Shown here piece by piece: positions 1 through 7,525 of a DNA stretch of 53,843 nt. Every line of letters starts with the position of its first letter. The first letter of the stretch is position 1. The notes beneath the pieces were generated by a model. That model had not been told where the DNA came from. It worked only from the letters and a program-made list of their open reading frames with translations, and ran no database searches. The stretch comes from Herpetosiphonaceae bacterium. GTDB lineage: Bacteria > Chloroflexota > Chloroflexia > Chloroflexales > Herpetosiphonaceae. The translations under genes were made by a program, and so were the position numbers. The DNA is taken from assembly GCA_013538855.1 (NCBI GenBank), contig JABXJS010000238.1, forward strand, positions 1 to 53,843. The letters are read 5' to 3'.

Positions 1-100
1 CGGCATGCGCCAGGCCACGCCATCGCGCACGGGCGTGGCGGCGCAGGGCCGGATTGAGCGGCACGGGCTGCGGAAAGAGCACGGCGCAGTGGTTCGACAT
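1..100 (-). CDS. Partial CDS, 5' end only, unknown
   Basis: An ATG at position 100 on the minus strand opens a frame that stays open to the window edge (33 complete codons). Third codon positions are strongly G/C, as in the neighbouring genes, which is the main reason to believe it. No clear Shine-Dalgarno sequence precedes it. It is divergent from the permease gene at 201 and would share the short intergenic region. Too little protein is visible to name a function. Confidence 0.4.
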   Translation of the reverse strand, partial: MSNHCAVLFPQPVPLNPALRRHARARWRGLAHA

Positions 101-139
101 AATGTTGGTTGTGGTGAGGCCAATAGCTCGCTGAACCTA

Positions 140-148
140 TGCTATACT
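140..148 (+). promoter_or_regulatory. Extended -10 promoter element upstream of TSUP gene
   Basis: The sequence TGCTATACT matches the extended -10 consensus TGnTATAAT with one mismatch. It lies about 50 bp before the permease start at 201. No good -35 box is visible 17 bp upstream, which fits an extended -10 promoter. The same TGC-TATA form recurs at several other promoters in the window. Confidence 0.5.
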
Positions 149-158
149 GATGGTTCTG

Positions 159-172
159 TGCGCATATGCGCA
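159..172. promoter_or_regulatory. 14-bp perfect palindrome, possible operator
   Basis: TGCGCATATGCGCA is a perfect 14-bp palindrome. A second, overlapping 10-bp palindrome (TATGCGCATA) starts at 165. It sits just downstream of the predicted -10 element, around +5 to +20 of the transcript, the typical place for a repressor site. The regulator is unknown. Confidence 0.35.
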
Positions 173-200
173 TAGTCTTATTTTTAGCAACAGGAGCGGT

Positions 201-971
201 ATGCTGATCACACTATGGCTCTGCGGGTTTGCCATGCTGGCTGGCTTTATCGACGCAGTGAGCGGCGGCGGCGGCCTGATCCAACTGCCAGCGCTGTTTA
301 TCTTGCGCAGCGATCTGCCGATCCCGATGCTGCTGGGCACGAACAAGCTGTCGTCGATTGCGGGCACCAGCATGGCGACGGCCACCTATCTGCGCAAAAT
401 CACGATTAACTGGCCCTTGCTGCTGCCGGCGGTGGTGGCCGCACTGATCGGCTCGCGGCTTGGCTCTGAGACAACCAGTCTGATCAGTCCAGACGTAGCG
501 CGGCCGCTGATGCTGGTGCTACTGGTTGCGATGGCGCTCTACACCTACTTTAAGCCCGATCTGGGCCAGATTCGGCGGGCGCATCCAGAGGGTCTGCGCG
601 GTGGGCTGATTATGCTGGGCATCGGTGGCAGCATTGGCTTCTACGATGGCTTTTTTGGCCCGGGGACGGGCAGCCTGCTGGTTTTTTTGCTGGTTGGCCT
701 GATGGGCTTTGATTTTCTTCAGGCGACGGTGAATGCGAAGGTGCTGAACTTTTGTACCAACCTGGCGGCGCTGAGCCATTTTATCCCCAGCCACCTTGTG
801 CTCTACTCGCTGGCAGTGCCGATGGCGGCGTGCAATATTCTTGGCGGCCTGATTGGCTCACATATGGCGCTGCGGCGTGGAATCGGCTTTATTCGCGTGG
901 TATTTTTGACCGTGGTGATCGCGCTCATCGCCCGCTACGGCTACGACATTATGCTCGCTATGGCGGCCTAA
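201..971 (+). CDS. Sulfite exporter TauE/SafE (TSUP) family permease
   Basis: A 256-aa polytopic inner-membrane protein of the TSUP family, whose members move sulfur-containing or organic anions (sulfite, sulfoacetate, taurine products); the substrate cannot be read from sequence. The two family half-repeats are visible: GFIDAVSGGGG near the N-terminus and GFYDGFFGPGTG near the middle, each followed by hydrophobic segments (about eight in all). I chose the ATG at 201 over an in-frame ATG at 150 because AGGAGCGG lies just before it and because the protein then starts directly in a membrane helix. A GNAT gene follows 25 nt later on the same strand, probably co-transcribed. Confidence 0.88.
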   Translation: MLITLWLCGFAMLAGFIDAVSGGGGLIQLPALFILRSDLPIPMLLGTNKLSSIAGTSMATATYLRKITINWPLLLPAVVAALIGSRLGSETTSLISPDVARPLMLVLLVAMALYTYFKPDLGQIRRAHPEGLRGGLIMLGIGGSIGFYDGFFGPGTGSLLVFLLVGLMGFDFLQATVNAKVLNFCTNLAALSHFIPSHLVLYSLAVPMAACNILGGLIGSHMALRRGIGFIRVVFLTVVIALIARYGYDIMLAMAA

Positions 972-996
972 CCGATGTCTCAAGGAGGACACAAAA

Positions 997-1560
997 ATGC
1001 AATGTGACATCTTGCGCGGGCGGCTGCTGCGCTTGGGCACACTGACAGAGGAGGACCTGCCGCTCGTGGAGCGCTGGTATAGCGATGGCCTGTTTCTGCG
1101 CCAGCTTGATCTGCGCGCTGCCCGTCCGCGCACAGCGGCCGAGCTGTGCGAGTGGATCAAGGCGGGCAATGGAGCCACCAGCTACCTGTTTGGCCTGCGC
1201 CAGATCACCACTGATGAGCTCGTTGGCTGGGTGGAGCTAGATGGTATCCTGTGGCATGCAGGCTGTGCCTGGCTGGGCCTGGCGATTGGCCCCGGTGGGC
1301 AGCAGGGGCGCGGCTTTGGGCGCGAAGGACTCCAGCTTGCACTGCGCTACGCGTTCAATGAGCTGAATCTGTGGCGTGTGCAGCTATCGGTGTTCAGCTA
1401 CAACACGCGCGCAATCGCCCTCTACGAGAGCTGTGGCTTTGTGCGTGAGGGCACCCAGCGCGAGATCGGCTGCCGCGATGGCGCGCGCTTTGACATGCAC
1501 CTGTACGGGCTGCTGCGGCGTGAGTGGCAGAACAGCGAGAGCGCCACATCTGCGGAGTGA
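997..1560 (+). CDS. GNAT family N-acetyltransferase (RimJ/SpeG-like)
   Basis: A 187-aa cytoplasmic acetyltransferase of the GNAT fold, transferring acetyl from acetyl-CoA to an amine; the acceptor is unknown. The acetyl-CoA loop is visible as GGQQGRGFGREG, followed by the helix ALRYAFNELNLWRVQLSV and the late motif NTRAIALYESCGFVREGTQRE, typical of the RimJ/RimL/SpeG branch. The start is well supported: AAGGAGG sits 8 nt before the ATG. It follows the TSUP permease by 25 nt, so the two are probably one operon. The stop codon lies inside a stem-loop that separates it from a convergent small gene. Confidence 0.88.
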   Translation: MQCDILRGRLLRLGTLTEEDLPLVERWYSDGLFLRQLDLRAARPRTAAELCEWIKAGNGATSYLFGLRQITTDELVGWVELDGILWHAGCAWLGLAIGPGGQQGRGFGREGLQLALRYAFNELNLWRVQLSVFSYNTRAIALYESCGFVREGTQREIGCRDGARFDMHLYGLLRREWQNSESATSAE

Positions 1561-1569
1561 TGTGGCGCT
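1540..1569. terminator. Stem-loop between convergent genes
   Basis: An 11-bp perfect inverted repeat (AGCGCCACATC / GATGTGGCGCT) with an 8-nt loop. It overlaps the GNAT stop codon and lies just before the end of the convergent 66-aa gene. No long T-run follows on either strand, so it is an imperfect intrinsic terminator or a 3'-end stabilising hairpin. Confidence 0.5.
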
Positions 1570-1579
1570 TGACGCGCTG

Positions 1580-1780
1580 CTATTCGTTGGTGGAGCGCTG
1601 TTCCTGCGCGCGCTGTTTATGGTAGCGGTGCATTGCGCGGCCCCACTCTTTTTGCTTTTGGCGGCGGTCATTGGGGTTGGGCGGAGCCGCTGCCTTTTTC
1701 TTGCGTGGCTGAAACTCGTTCAGCTCCTCGTCATCGTCATTCCACTCGGCCTCAAGAAAGTGGCGGGTTGAAGCTTTCAT
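1580..1780 (-). CDS. Small basic hypothetical protein (66 aa)
   Basis: A 66-aa, strongly charged protein with an acidic patch (DDDEE near residue 15-19) followed by a basic, Lys/Arg/Gln-rich second half (PRKKK, RRQKQK). It has no membrane segment or signal peptide. I recognise no family. The amino-acid make-up resembles a small nucleic-acid- or ribosome-associated protein, which is inference only. Its ATG overlaps the TGA of an upstream 42-codon ORF (ATGA), suggesting translational coupling. It is convergent with the GNAT gene. Confidence 0.55.
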   Translation of the reverse strand: MKASTRHFLEAEWNDDDEELNEFQPRKKKAAAPPNPNDRRQKQKEWGRAMHRYHKQRAQEQRSTNE

Positions 1781-1905
1781 TGGTTTGCAAACTCCACAGT
1801 AGAAAATTCAAGCCTTGAACGATCGCCATGGAGCGGCCCCAGGCGGGAGCCGATGTTTAGCGGCGCGCCTGAGGCCCGCACGCAGTGAGCTGCAACATCA
1901 TACAT
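1777..1905 (-). CDS. Possible small ORF (42 aa) coupled to the 66-aa gene
   Basis: An ATG at 1905 opens a 42-codon frame whose TGA stop overlaps the start of the next gene as ATGA. A strong AAGGAGGT sequence lies only 2 nt before this ATG, which is too close for normal initiation. A different-frame ATG at 1901 (14 codons, ending near 1857) has ideal 6-nt spacing from the same Shine-Dalgarno. So ribosomes clearly have a place to load, but which frame they read is unclear. No similarity is recognised. Confidence 0.35.
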   Translation of the reverse strand: MYDVAAHCVRASGAPLNIGSRLGPLHGDRSRLEFSTVEFANQ

Positions 1906-1928
1906 GACCTCCTTATGTGTATGCTGTC

Positions 1929-1937
1929 ATTATGCCA
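1929..1937 (-). promoter_or_regulatory. Candidate extended -10 for the small-ORF transcript
   Basis: Read on the minus strand the site is TGGCATAAT, an extended -10 with one mismatch in the hexamer. It would start transcription about 15 nt before the AAGGAGGT that serves the small ORFs. It is weaker evidence than the other promoters listed here. Confidence 0.3.
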
Positions 1938-1984
1938 ACAGCTGCCGCAGCGGCCATCAGCCGTAGGGCCGAATAGCGGCCCGC

Positions 1985-2353
1985 TTAGGCCGCAGATGAC
2001 GCAGGAATCAAAAAATGATTGACGGTGGCGAGCAGATCTTGGATATTGAAAGGCTTCAGCAGAAATGTCGAGTTGGGAAACTGCCGCTTGAGGCGCTGGT
2101 TGGCTGCGCTGATCAAGATAATCGGCACATCCTCATAGTGGGGGTTGGCGCGCACAATGTGGCACATCTTGCGGCCGTCGAGCGCCGGCATCATAATATC
2201 GCAAATGATTAAATCAGGGCGCACCAGTGCGAGGCAGGCCAGCCCCTCCTGGCCATCTTTGGCCGTCAGCACGTGGTAGCCCACATCCTCAAGCACATCT
2301 CGAATAAGCTCAAGTATAGCAATGTCGTCTTCAATAACAGCGATGGTTTTCAT
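1985..2353 (-). CDS. Single-domain response regulator (CheY-like receiver)
   Basis: A 122-aa stand-alone receiver domain. The acidic pocket (E8 D9 D10), phosphoacceptor D52 (in CDIMMP), S82 (in ISAAN) and K100-P101 (in LLKPF) are all present, so it should be phosphorylated by a histidine kinase. There is no output domain, so it signals by protein-protein contact. No histidine kinase is nearby, making it an orphan. A small hairpin (GGGCCG/CGGCCC, 1966-1982) lies just after the gene but lacks a T-run. The upstream neighbour dnaK ends in a strong terminator, so this gene probably has its own promoter. Confidence 0.93.
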   Translation of the reverse strand: MKTIAVIEDDIAILELIRDVLEDVGYHVLTAKDGQEGLACLALVRPDLIICDIMMPALDGRKMCHIVRANPHYEDVPIILISAANQRLKRQFPNSTFLLKPFNIQDLLATVNHFLIPASSAA

Positions 2354-2429
2354 GATAGCCTCAGCGATGACAAGTTCGGTTGCTTAATGATCAAGCAATA
2401 GTTATACCGACACTCATCAAAAAGAGGTT

Positions 2430-2464
2430 AAAAAAACACCCGCCACTCCGGAGAGTGACGGGTG
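2430..2464 (-). terminator. Rho-independent terminator of dnaK
   Basis: On the minus strand a GC-rich hairpin (CACCCG-CACTC pairing with GAGTG-CGGGTG, one internal mismatch pair) is followed directly by a run of seven T. It lies 15 nt after the dnaK stop codon, an ordinary strong intrinsic terminator. Confidence 0.9.
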
Positions 2465-2478
2465 CAGCGGGCGACGAT

Positions 2479-4371
2479 TTAGCTCTCGACGGTGAACTCA
2501 CCCTCGACGACGCCCTCGTCGTTGGTGTTGTCGCTGCTAGCGCTGCCACCGCTCGCCTGCTCGTTTTGGGCACCGCTGTAGGTGGCCTGGCCGATCTGCA
2601 TCAGCGTCTGCTGCAGCGTCTGCATCGAGGCGCGGATGCCCTCGGTGTCCTCGTTGGCGATCTGCTCGCGCAGGGTCGCAACCTGCGACTCAGCGGTGCT
2701 CTTGAGGGTGCTGTCGATCTTATCGCCCTCGTCGGTCAAGGTTTTCTCGACCTGGTAGGCGAGGTTATCGGCCTGGTTTTTCAGCTCGACCCGCTCGCGG
2801 CGCGACTTATCCTCAGCGGCGTGCTCCTGCGCATTCTTGACCATGCGCTCCACGTCGTCTTTGCTGAGGTTGGTGCTGGCCGTGATCGTAATCTTCTGCT
2901 CTTTGCCGGTGTTCTTATCTTTGGCCGAGACATTGATGATGCCGTTGGCGTCGATATCGAACGTCACCTCGATCTGCGGCACGCCACGCGGCGCAGGCGT
3001 GATGCCCTGGAGCTGGAAGCGCGCCAGCGTCATGTTATCGTTGGCCATCTCGCGCTCGCCCTGGAGCACGTGAATGTCAACGGCGGTCTGGCCATCGGCG
3101 GCGGTTGAGAACACCTCCGACTTGCGGGTCGGGATGGTCGTGTTGCGATCGATGAGCTTGGTCATCACGCCGCCGAGGGTTTCAACGCCCAGCGACAGCG
3201 GCGTCACGTCGAGCAGCAGCACGTCCTTGACCTCGCCGCCGAGCACGCCGGCCTGGATCGCCGCGCCAATCGCCACCACCTCATCGGGGTTGACGCCCTT
3301 GTGCGGGTCTTTGCCGGTGATCTTGCGCACCAGCTCCTGAACCACAGGCATACGCGTTGAGCCACCGACGAGCACGACCTCGTCGATCTCGGTGGCCTTC
3401 AAGCCCGCGTCCTTGAGCGCCTGGTTGAACGGGCCTTTGAGCCGCTCGGTCAGGTCGGCGGTGAGCTGCTCGAACTTCGAGCGGGTCAGCGTCATCTGCA
3501 GGTGCTTGGGGCCAGAGGCATCGGCGGTGATGAAGGGCAGGTTGATCTCTGTCTCCATCGTGCTCGACAGCTCCATCTTGGCCTTTTCGGCGGCCTCTTT
3601 GAGCCGCTGGAGCGCCTGCTTATCCTGCGACAGGTCGATGCCCTGATCCTTGCGGTACTCGTCGATAATCCAGTTGACGATGCGCTGGTCGTAGTCGTCG
3701 CCGCCAAGGTGGGTGTCGCCGTTGGTGGCCTTGACCTGGATCACGCCATCGCCGACCTCTAGCACGGAGACATCGAACGTACCACCGCCAAGGTCGAACA
3801 CGAGAATCGTCTCGTCCTCTTGCTTATCGAGGCCATAGGCCAGGGCGGCGGCGGTTGGCTCGTTGATGATGCGCAGCACTTCGAGGCCGGCGATCTGGCC
3901 GGCGTCCTTGGTAGCCTGGCGCTGGGCGTCGTTGAAGTAGGCCGGAACGGTGATGACGGCCTGGCGCACTGGCTCACCGAGGTAGGCCTCGGCATCGGCC
4001 TTGAGCTTCTGCAGGATCATCGCCGAGATCTCCTGCGGCGTGTACTCCTTGCCGGTGCGCGGCAGCTTCACGCGGGCGTCGCCGCGCGGGCCGCGGGCAA
4101 CCTCGTAGGGCACAATCTTGCGCTCGTCGGTGGTGTCATCGTACTCGCGGCCAATGAAGCGCTTAATCGAAAAGACGGTGTTATCGGGGTTGACCGTGGC
4201 TTGGCGCTTGGCCGTCTGGCCGACAAGGCGCTCGCCACCTTTGCTAAAGCCGACGATCGATGGGGTGGTGCGGCCGCCCTCGGCGTTGGGAATGACGGTC
4301 GGATCGCCCGCCTCCATCACTGCGACCACCGAGTTCGTCGTACCTAAATCAATACCTACAATCTTAGCCAT
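2479..4371 (-). CDS. dnaK: Molecular chaperone DnaK (Hsp70)
   Basis: A 630-aa Hsp70 chaperone that binds and releases unfolded segments of client proteins in an ATP cycle. The N-terminal ATPase domain begins [14 protein letters not shown] and carries the second phosphate motif ([12 protein letters not shown]) and LVGGSTRMP. The substrate-binding domain and helical lid follow, ending in an acidic tail. I chose the ATG at 4371 because GGGAGGAAATA precedes it and all Hsp70 proteins begin at this point; a 22-residue upstream extension is spurious. grpE and dnaJ are not adjacent. No CIRCE operator (HrcA site) is visible upstream. A TATAAT box and a pair of direct repeats lie upstream, and a strong terminator follows. 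Confidence 0.98.
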   Translation of the reverse strand: MAKIVGIDLGTTNSVVAVMEAGDPTVIPNAEGGRTTPSIVGFSKGGERLVGQTAKRQATVNPDNTVFSIKRFIGREYDDTTDERKIVPYEVARGPRGDARVKLPRTGKEYTPQEISAMILQKLKADAEAYLGEPVRQAVITVPAYFNDAQRQATKDAGQIAGLEVLRIINEPTAAALAYGLDKQEDETILVFDLGGGTFDVSVLEVGDGVIQVKATNGDTHLGGDDYDQRIVNWIIDEYRKDQGIDLSQDKQALQRLKEAAEKAKMELSSTMETEINLPFITADASGPKHLQMTLTRSKFEQLTADLTERLKGPFNQALKDAGLKATEIDEVVLVGGSTRMPVVQELVRKITGKDPHKGVNPDEVVAIGAAIQAGVLGGEVKDVLLLDVTPLSLGVETLGGVMTKLIDRNTTIPTRKSEVFSTAADGQTAVDIHVLQGEREMANDNMTLARFQLQGITPAPRGVPQIEVTFDIDANGIINVSAKDKNTGKEQKITITASTNLSKDDVERMVKNAQEHAAEDKSRRERVELKNQADNLAYQVEKTLTDEGDKIDSTLKSTAESQVATLREQIANEDTEGIRASMQTLQQTLMQIGQATYSGAQNEQASGGSASSDNTNDEGVVEGEFTVES

Positions 4372-4442
4372 TATTTCCTCCCTAGTGTTTGTTGCCATTG
4401 GTGTGTGGATCAGGCTACAGCGTGGTGTAACCTGCACTCTCG

Positions 4443-4448
4443 ATTATA
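4443..4448 (-). promoter_or_regulatory. -10 box of the dnaK promoter
   Basis: TATAAT on the minus strand, about 72 nt upstream of the dnaK start, in the divergent region shared with P450 gene 1. No good TTGACA box lies 17 bp upstream, which suggests an activator or alternative contacts. It is the best sigma-70-type -10 in this intergenic region. I see no sigma-32-type heat-shock promoter. Confidence 0.5.
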
Positions 4449-4478
4449 CCGATCAAACGCTAGAAGGCTATTGGTTTG

Positions 4479-4496
4479 GTGTTAGCATTGTGTTAG
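4479..4496. repeat. Two GTGTTAG direct repeats, one helical turn apart
   Basis: GTGTTAG occurs at 4479-4485 and again at 4490-4496, with an 11-bp start-to-start distance. On the minus strand this reads CTAACAC-AATG-CTAACAC and lies upstream of the dnaK -10 box. It also lies between dnaK and P450 gene 1. A similar arrangement stands before P450 gene 2 (6072-6087), so it is a candidate activator or repressor site shared by the two P450 genes. Confidence 0.35.
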
Positions 4497-4639
4497 ATCA
4501 TTAATGAATCAGCGGCCTCGCGCCTGTGCCGTGGTCGAATGTGGGCCATGGGCAGTGCCTGCTGGCACCCACATGGGCTAGGCGTCTGCCTTAATTTCTA
4601 GTATGATCAGAGCTAGAGATTTTAGGAAAAAGGAGGCCG

Positions 4640-5986
4640 ATGATGGCGCGTGTTCAGCACGCACCTGGTCCGCAGCCGCGTGTGCCAGGTGCCGGATTGA
4701 AGCTGTTGCTGCAAGATCAACGTCGGTTTGTCGAAACCCTCGCCGGCTATGGCGATGTGAGCTGTTGGCCCCTCATTGGCGCGCTGCGCGTCTATCTCGT
4801 CAATCACCCCGCCTATGTTCAAGATGTGCTTGTGAAGCAGCGTGCCGCTCTGGGCAAGCATCCGCTGGAGGTTGAGATTCTGCAGCGCGTGCTGGGCAAC
4901 GGGCTCGTCACCAACCAGGGCGCTGATCACAAGCGCCAGCGCAAGCTGATGCAGCCCGCCTTTCACATGCGTCGCCTCACGCAGTATGCCCAGACGATGG
5001 TGGACTACACGCAGCGCATGCTCGACACGTGGCAGCCGGGCCAGCTGCGCGATATCGCCGCCGACATGGAGACACTGACGCTGGAGATCGTCGTGCAGGT
5101 GCTGTTTAGCGCCAGCGTCTCCGACGCCGAGGCGCGCAGCGTTGGCATTGCGCTTGATCGGATGCAGGACGACCTGCTGCACCTGAGCCGCTTTCCCATC
5201 CCCTGGCCCGCCTGGCTGCCGCTGCCGATCAACCGGCGCATCCAGCATGAGACCAGCGTGATCGACGAGGTTGTGCTGCGGGTGATCAACGAGCGGCGTG
5301 GGCAGCCCAACCCGCCCGACGATCTGCTGACGATGCTGCTTGCGGCGCGCTACGACGATGGCTCGACGATGAGCATCGAGCAGGTGCGCGATGAGGTGAT
5401 CACGGTGTTTTTGGCTGGGCAGGAGACCACCGCCAGCGCGCTGACCTGGATCTTCTACCTGCTCGCGCAGCACCCAGCCGCCGCGGCGCGCCTCTACGCC
5501 GAGGTCGATGCGGTGCTTGGCCAGCGCCCGCCCACCTTCGCCGACCTGCCACAGCTCACATGGACCGAGCAGGTGATCAAAGAGGCGCTGCGCCTGTACC
5601 CGCCCTCATGGCTGCTGAGCCTGCGCACGGCGGTGGAGCCGGTTACAGTTGGCGGCGTGACGATTGAGCCAGGCAGCATCATCATGATCTCGCCGCTGCT
5701 GCTGCATCACGATGCGCGCTGGTGGCCCGACCCGGAGCGCTTTGACCCAGATCGCTTCACGCCGGAGGCCGAGCGCGCGCGGTTGCGCCACGCCTTCATG
5801 CCCTTTGGCGCTGGTGATCGCTCGTGCATCGGCAGTGCCTTTGCCATGGCCGAGATGCAGCTGGTGCTGGCGACTGTCGCGCAGCGCGTGCGCTTCAGCC
5901 TCTATCCGCATCAGCAGGTGCGGGCGGCGACGCATATTACCCTTGGCCCGGCTGGCAGCGTTTGGCTCCAGATCGAGCCGCGCTAG
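4640..5986 (+). CDS. Cytochrome P450 (copy 1)
   Basis: A 448-aa soluble bacterial cytochrome P450, a haem-thiolate monooxygenase whose substrate is unknown. The oxygen-activation helix motif AGQETT is at 259-264, the ExxR pair at E315/R318 (KEALRLYPP), the WWPDPERFDPDRF region near 361-373, and the haem loop FGAGDRSCIG at 389-398 with C396 as axial ligand. AGGAGGCC precedes the tandem ATG-ATG start. The next gene is a P450 of exactly the same length with all motifs at the same residue numbers, so this is a recent tandem duplication. No ferredoxin or reductase gene is adjacent. A possible -10 (TATGAT, 4602-4607) lies upstream, and a terminator follows the gene. Confidence 0.96.
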   Translation: MMARVQHAPGPQPRVPGAGLKLLLQDQRRFVETLAGYGDVSCWPLIGALRVYLVNHPAYVQDVLVKQRAALGKHPLEVEILQRVLGNGLVTNQGADHKRQRKLMQPAFHMRRLTQYAQTMVDYTQRMLDTWQPGQLRDIAADMETLTLEIVVQVLFSASVSDAEARSVGIALDRMQDDLLHLSRFPIPWPAWLPLPINRRIQHETSVIDEVVLRVINERRGQPNPPDDLLTMLLAARYDDGSTMSIEQVRDEVITVFLAGQETTASALTWIFYLLAQHPAAAARLYAEVDAVLGQRPPTFADLPQLTWTEQVIKEALRLYPPSWLLSLRTAVEPVTVGGVTIEPGSIIMISPLLLHHDARWWPDPERFDPDRFTPEAERARLRHAFMPFGAGDRSCIGSAFAMAEMQLVLATVAQRVRFSLYPHQQVRAATHITLGPAGSVWLQIEPR

Positions 5987-6000
5987 CCGCTGCTGCTTGC

Positions 6001-6035
6001 AGGCGGCTCGTTTGGCGGGCCGCCTGTCGCTTTTT
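6001..6035 (+). terminator. Intrinsic terminator after P450 gene 1
   Basis: A perfect 7-bp stem (AGGCGGC / GCCGCCT) with an 11-nt loop, followed 5 nt later by TTTTT. It lies 15 nt after the stop of the first P450, so the two P450 genes are probably separate transcription units. Confidence 0.7.
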
Positions 6036-6071
6036 AAGCGTAGCGCTGTGCTAGCAGAGCAGGGCGCACGG

Positions 6072-6087
6072 TAACACTCGCTAACAT
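6072..6087. repeat. TAACAC / CTAACAT repeat upstream of P450 gene 2
   Basis: TAACAC-TCG-CTAACAT lies about 90 bp before the second P450 start. It resembles the CTAACAC-AATG-CTAACAC pair found before P450 gene 1 and dnaK, with 10-bp rather than 11-bp spacing. A shared regulator is possible but unproven. Confidence 0.3.
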
Positions 6088-6178
6088 CAACGGCCCGACT
6101 GCGGGGCCATTTGATGCTATGGTTTAAAGGGAAAGTCCAAGGTAAATTGATATACCTAAGTGCTAGGAGAGATATCTG

Positions 6179-7525
6179 ATGACAGAACAAGCGTTGATCA
6201 GCGGGCCGGAGTACGCCTGGTTTGGCGCGGGCCTCAAAGAGCTGCGCCGTGATCGGCTGGAGTTCGTGCGCAACCTCGCGCAGTACGGCGACATCAGCCG
6301 CTGGCAGCTGATCGGGCCGATCCAGTTCTACATGCTCAACCATCCGGACTATGTGCACGAGGTGCTGGTGAAGCAGCGCGACGTGTTCATCAAAGAGCCA
6401 GAGGACCTTAAGCAGCTGCGGCGCTTTCTGGGCAACGGGCTGCTGACCAACGAGGGCGCGGATCATCGACGGCAGCGCAAGCTCATCCAGCCGGCCTTCC
6501 ATCACCAGCGCCTGAAGAGCTATGCGGCCACCATGGTTGAGTTTGGCGAGGCGCTGCTGCGCACCTGGACCAGCGGCGCGGTGCTGAACATCGACGCCGA
6601 GATGACCAAGCTGACGCTGGAGATTGTGGCCAAGGTGCTGTTTAGCGCCAACGTATCGGAGGCCGAGGCGGCGGCGGTGAGCGCGGCGCTGGATGAGCTG
6701 CAGGCGGCCATGACCCAGCTTGAGCAGATGGTCGTGCCCGTGCCCGAGTGGGTGCCGATCCCGGCCAACCGGCGCATTCGCGCGGCAACCAGCATCATCG
6801 ACAAGGTCGTGTATCGCGTGATCGAGGAGCGGCGCAGCAGCGGCGCGGAGCATGTGGATCTGCTCGATACGCTGCTGCACACGCGGTACGAGGATAATGG
6901 CGAACTCATGAGCGTCCAGCAGGTGCGCGACGAGGTGATCACGCTCTTCCTGGCTGGCCACGAGACCACCGCCAACGCGCTGACCTGGACCTTCTACCTG
7001 CTGGCGCAGCACCGCGACGCCGTCGAGCGCCTGCACGCCGAGCTAGACAGCGTGCTGGCTGGCCGCAGCCCGACCGTTGACGACCTGCCCAACCTCACAT
7101 GGACCGAGATGATCATCAAAGAGTCGCTGCGGCTCTATCCGCCCGCCTGGGGCCTGAGCCTGCGCGTGAGCCAGACCGAGGTGCAGCTTGGCCCCTACAC
7201 GCTGCCGGCCAAAAGCGCCGTCGGCATCTTCCCCTACACACTGCACCGCGATCCGCGCTGGTGGCCGAACCCGGAGCGCTTCGACCCCGAGCGGTTTACG
7301 CCCGAGGCCGAGCGCAGCCGACCGCGCTACGCCTACATCCCGTTCGGCGGCGGCGACCGCATCTGCATTGGCAACGCCTTTGCCATGATGGAGGCCACGC
7401 TGCTGCTGGCGACGCTGGCCCAGCGCTTCGACCTGTACCTCCAGCCCAACCAGACGGTCGAGCTGGAGCCGCTGATCACGCTCGGCCCGGCCGACGGCAT
7501 CTGGATGCAGGCGCAGGCGCGCTAG
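6179..7525 (+). CDS. Cytochrome P450 (copy 2)
   Basis: A 448-aa cytochrome P450 paralogous to its upstream neighbour. The motifs are AGHETT at 259-264, E315/R318 in KESLRLYPP, and haem loop FGGGDRICIG at 389-398 with ligand C396. The I-helix residue is His261 here against Gln261 in copy 1, and the substrate-facing stretches (about residues 65-80 and 175-195) differ most, suggesting different substrates. AGGAGAGATATCTG precedes the ATG. It is separated from copy 1 by a terminator. Its stop codon overlaps that of the convergent ClC gene by 4 nt (CTAG). No redox partner is encoded nearby. Confidence 0.96.
   Translation: MTEQALISGPEYAWFGAGLKELRRDRLEFVRNLAQYGDISRWQLIGPIQFYMLNHPDYVHEVLVKQRDVFIKEPEDLKQLRRFLGNGLLTNEGADHRRQRKLIQPAFHHQRLKSYAATMVEFGEALLRTWTSGAVLNIDAEMTKLTLEIVAKVLFSANVSEAEAAAVSAALDELQAAMTQLEQMVVPVPEWVPIPANRRIRAATSIIDKVVYRVIEERRSSGAEHVDLLDTLLHTRYEDNGELMSVQQVRDEVITLFLAGHETTANALTWTFYLLAQHRDAVERLHAELDSVLAGRSPTVDDLPNLTWTEMIIKESLRLYPPAWGLSLRVSQTEVQLGPYTLPAKSAVGIFPYTLHRDPRWWPNPERFDPERFTPEAERSRPRYAYIPFGGGDRICIGNAFAMMEATLLLATLAQRFDLYLQPNQTVELEPLITLGPADGIWMQAQAR

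Noticed and set aside
2380-3108. A 242-aa plus-strand frame antisense to dnaK
   Set aside because: dnaK is unmistakable, and the antisense frame is a Leu/Ala/Val-rich shadow with no recognisable domain.
4372-4639. CIRCE or sigma-32 heat-shock control of dnaK
   Set aside because: No TTAGCACTC-N9-GAGTGCTAA inverted repeat or matching sigma-32 promoter was found. Only direct GTGTTAG repeats and a TATAAT box are present.
5606-7036. A 476-aa open frame on the minus strand across both P450 genes
   Set aside because: It is antisense to two strong P450 genes, has no family motif and no Shine-Dalgarno. High GC suppresses stop codons on the opposite strand.
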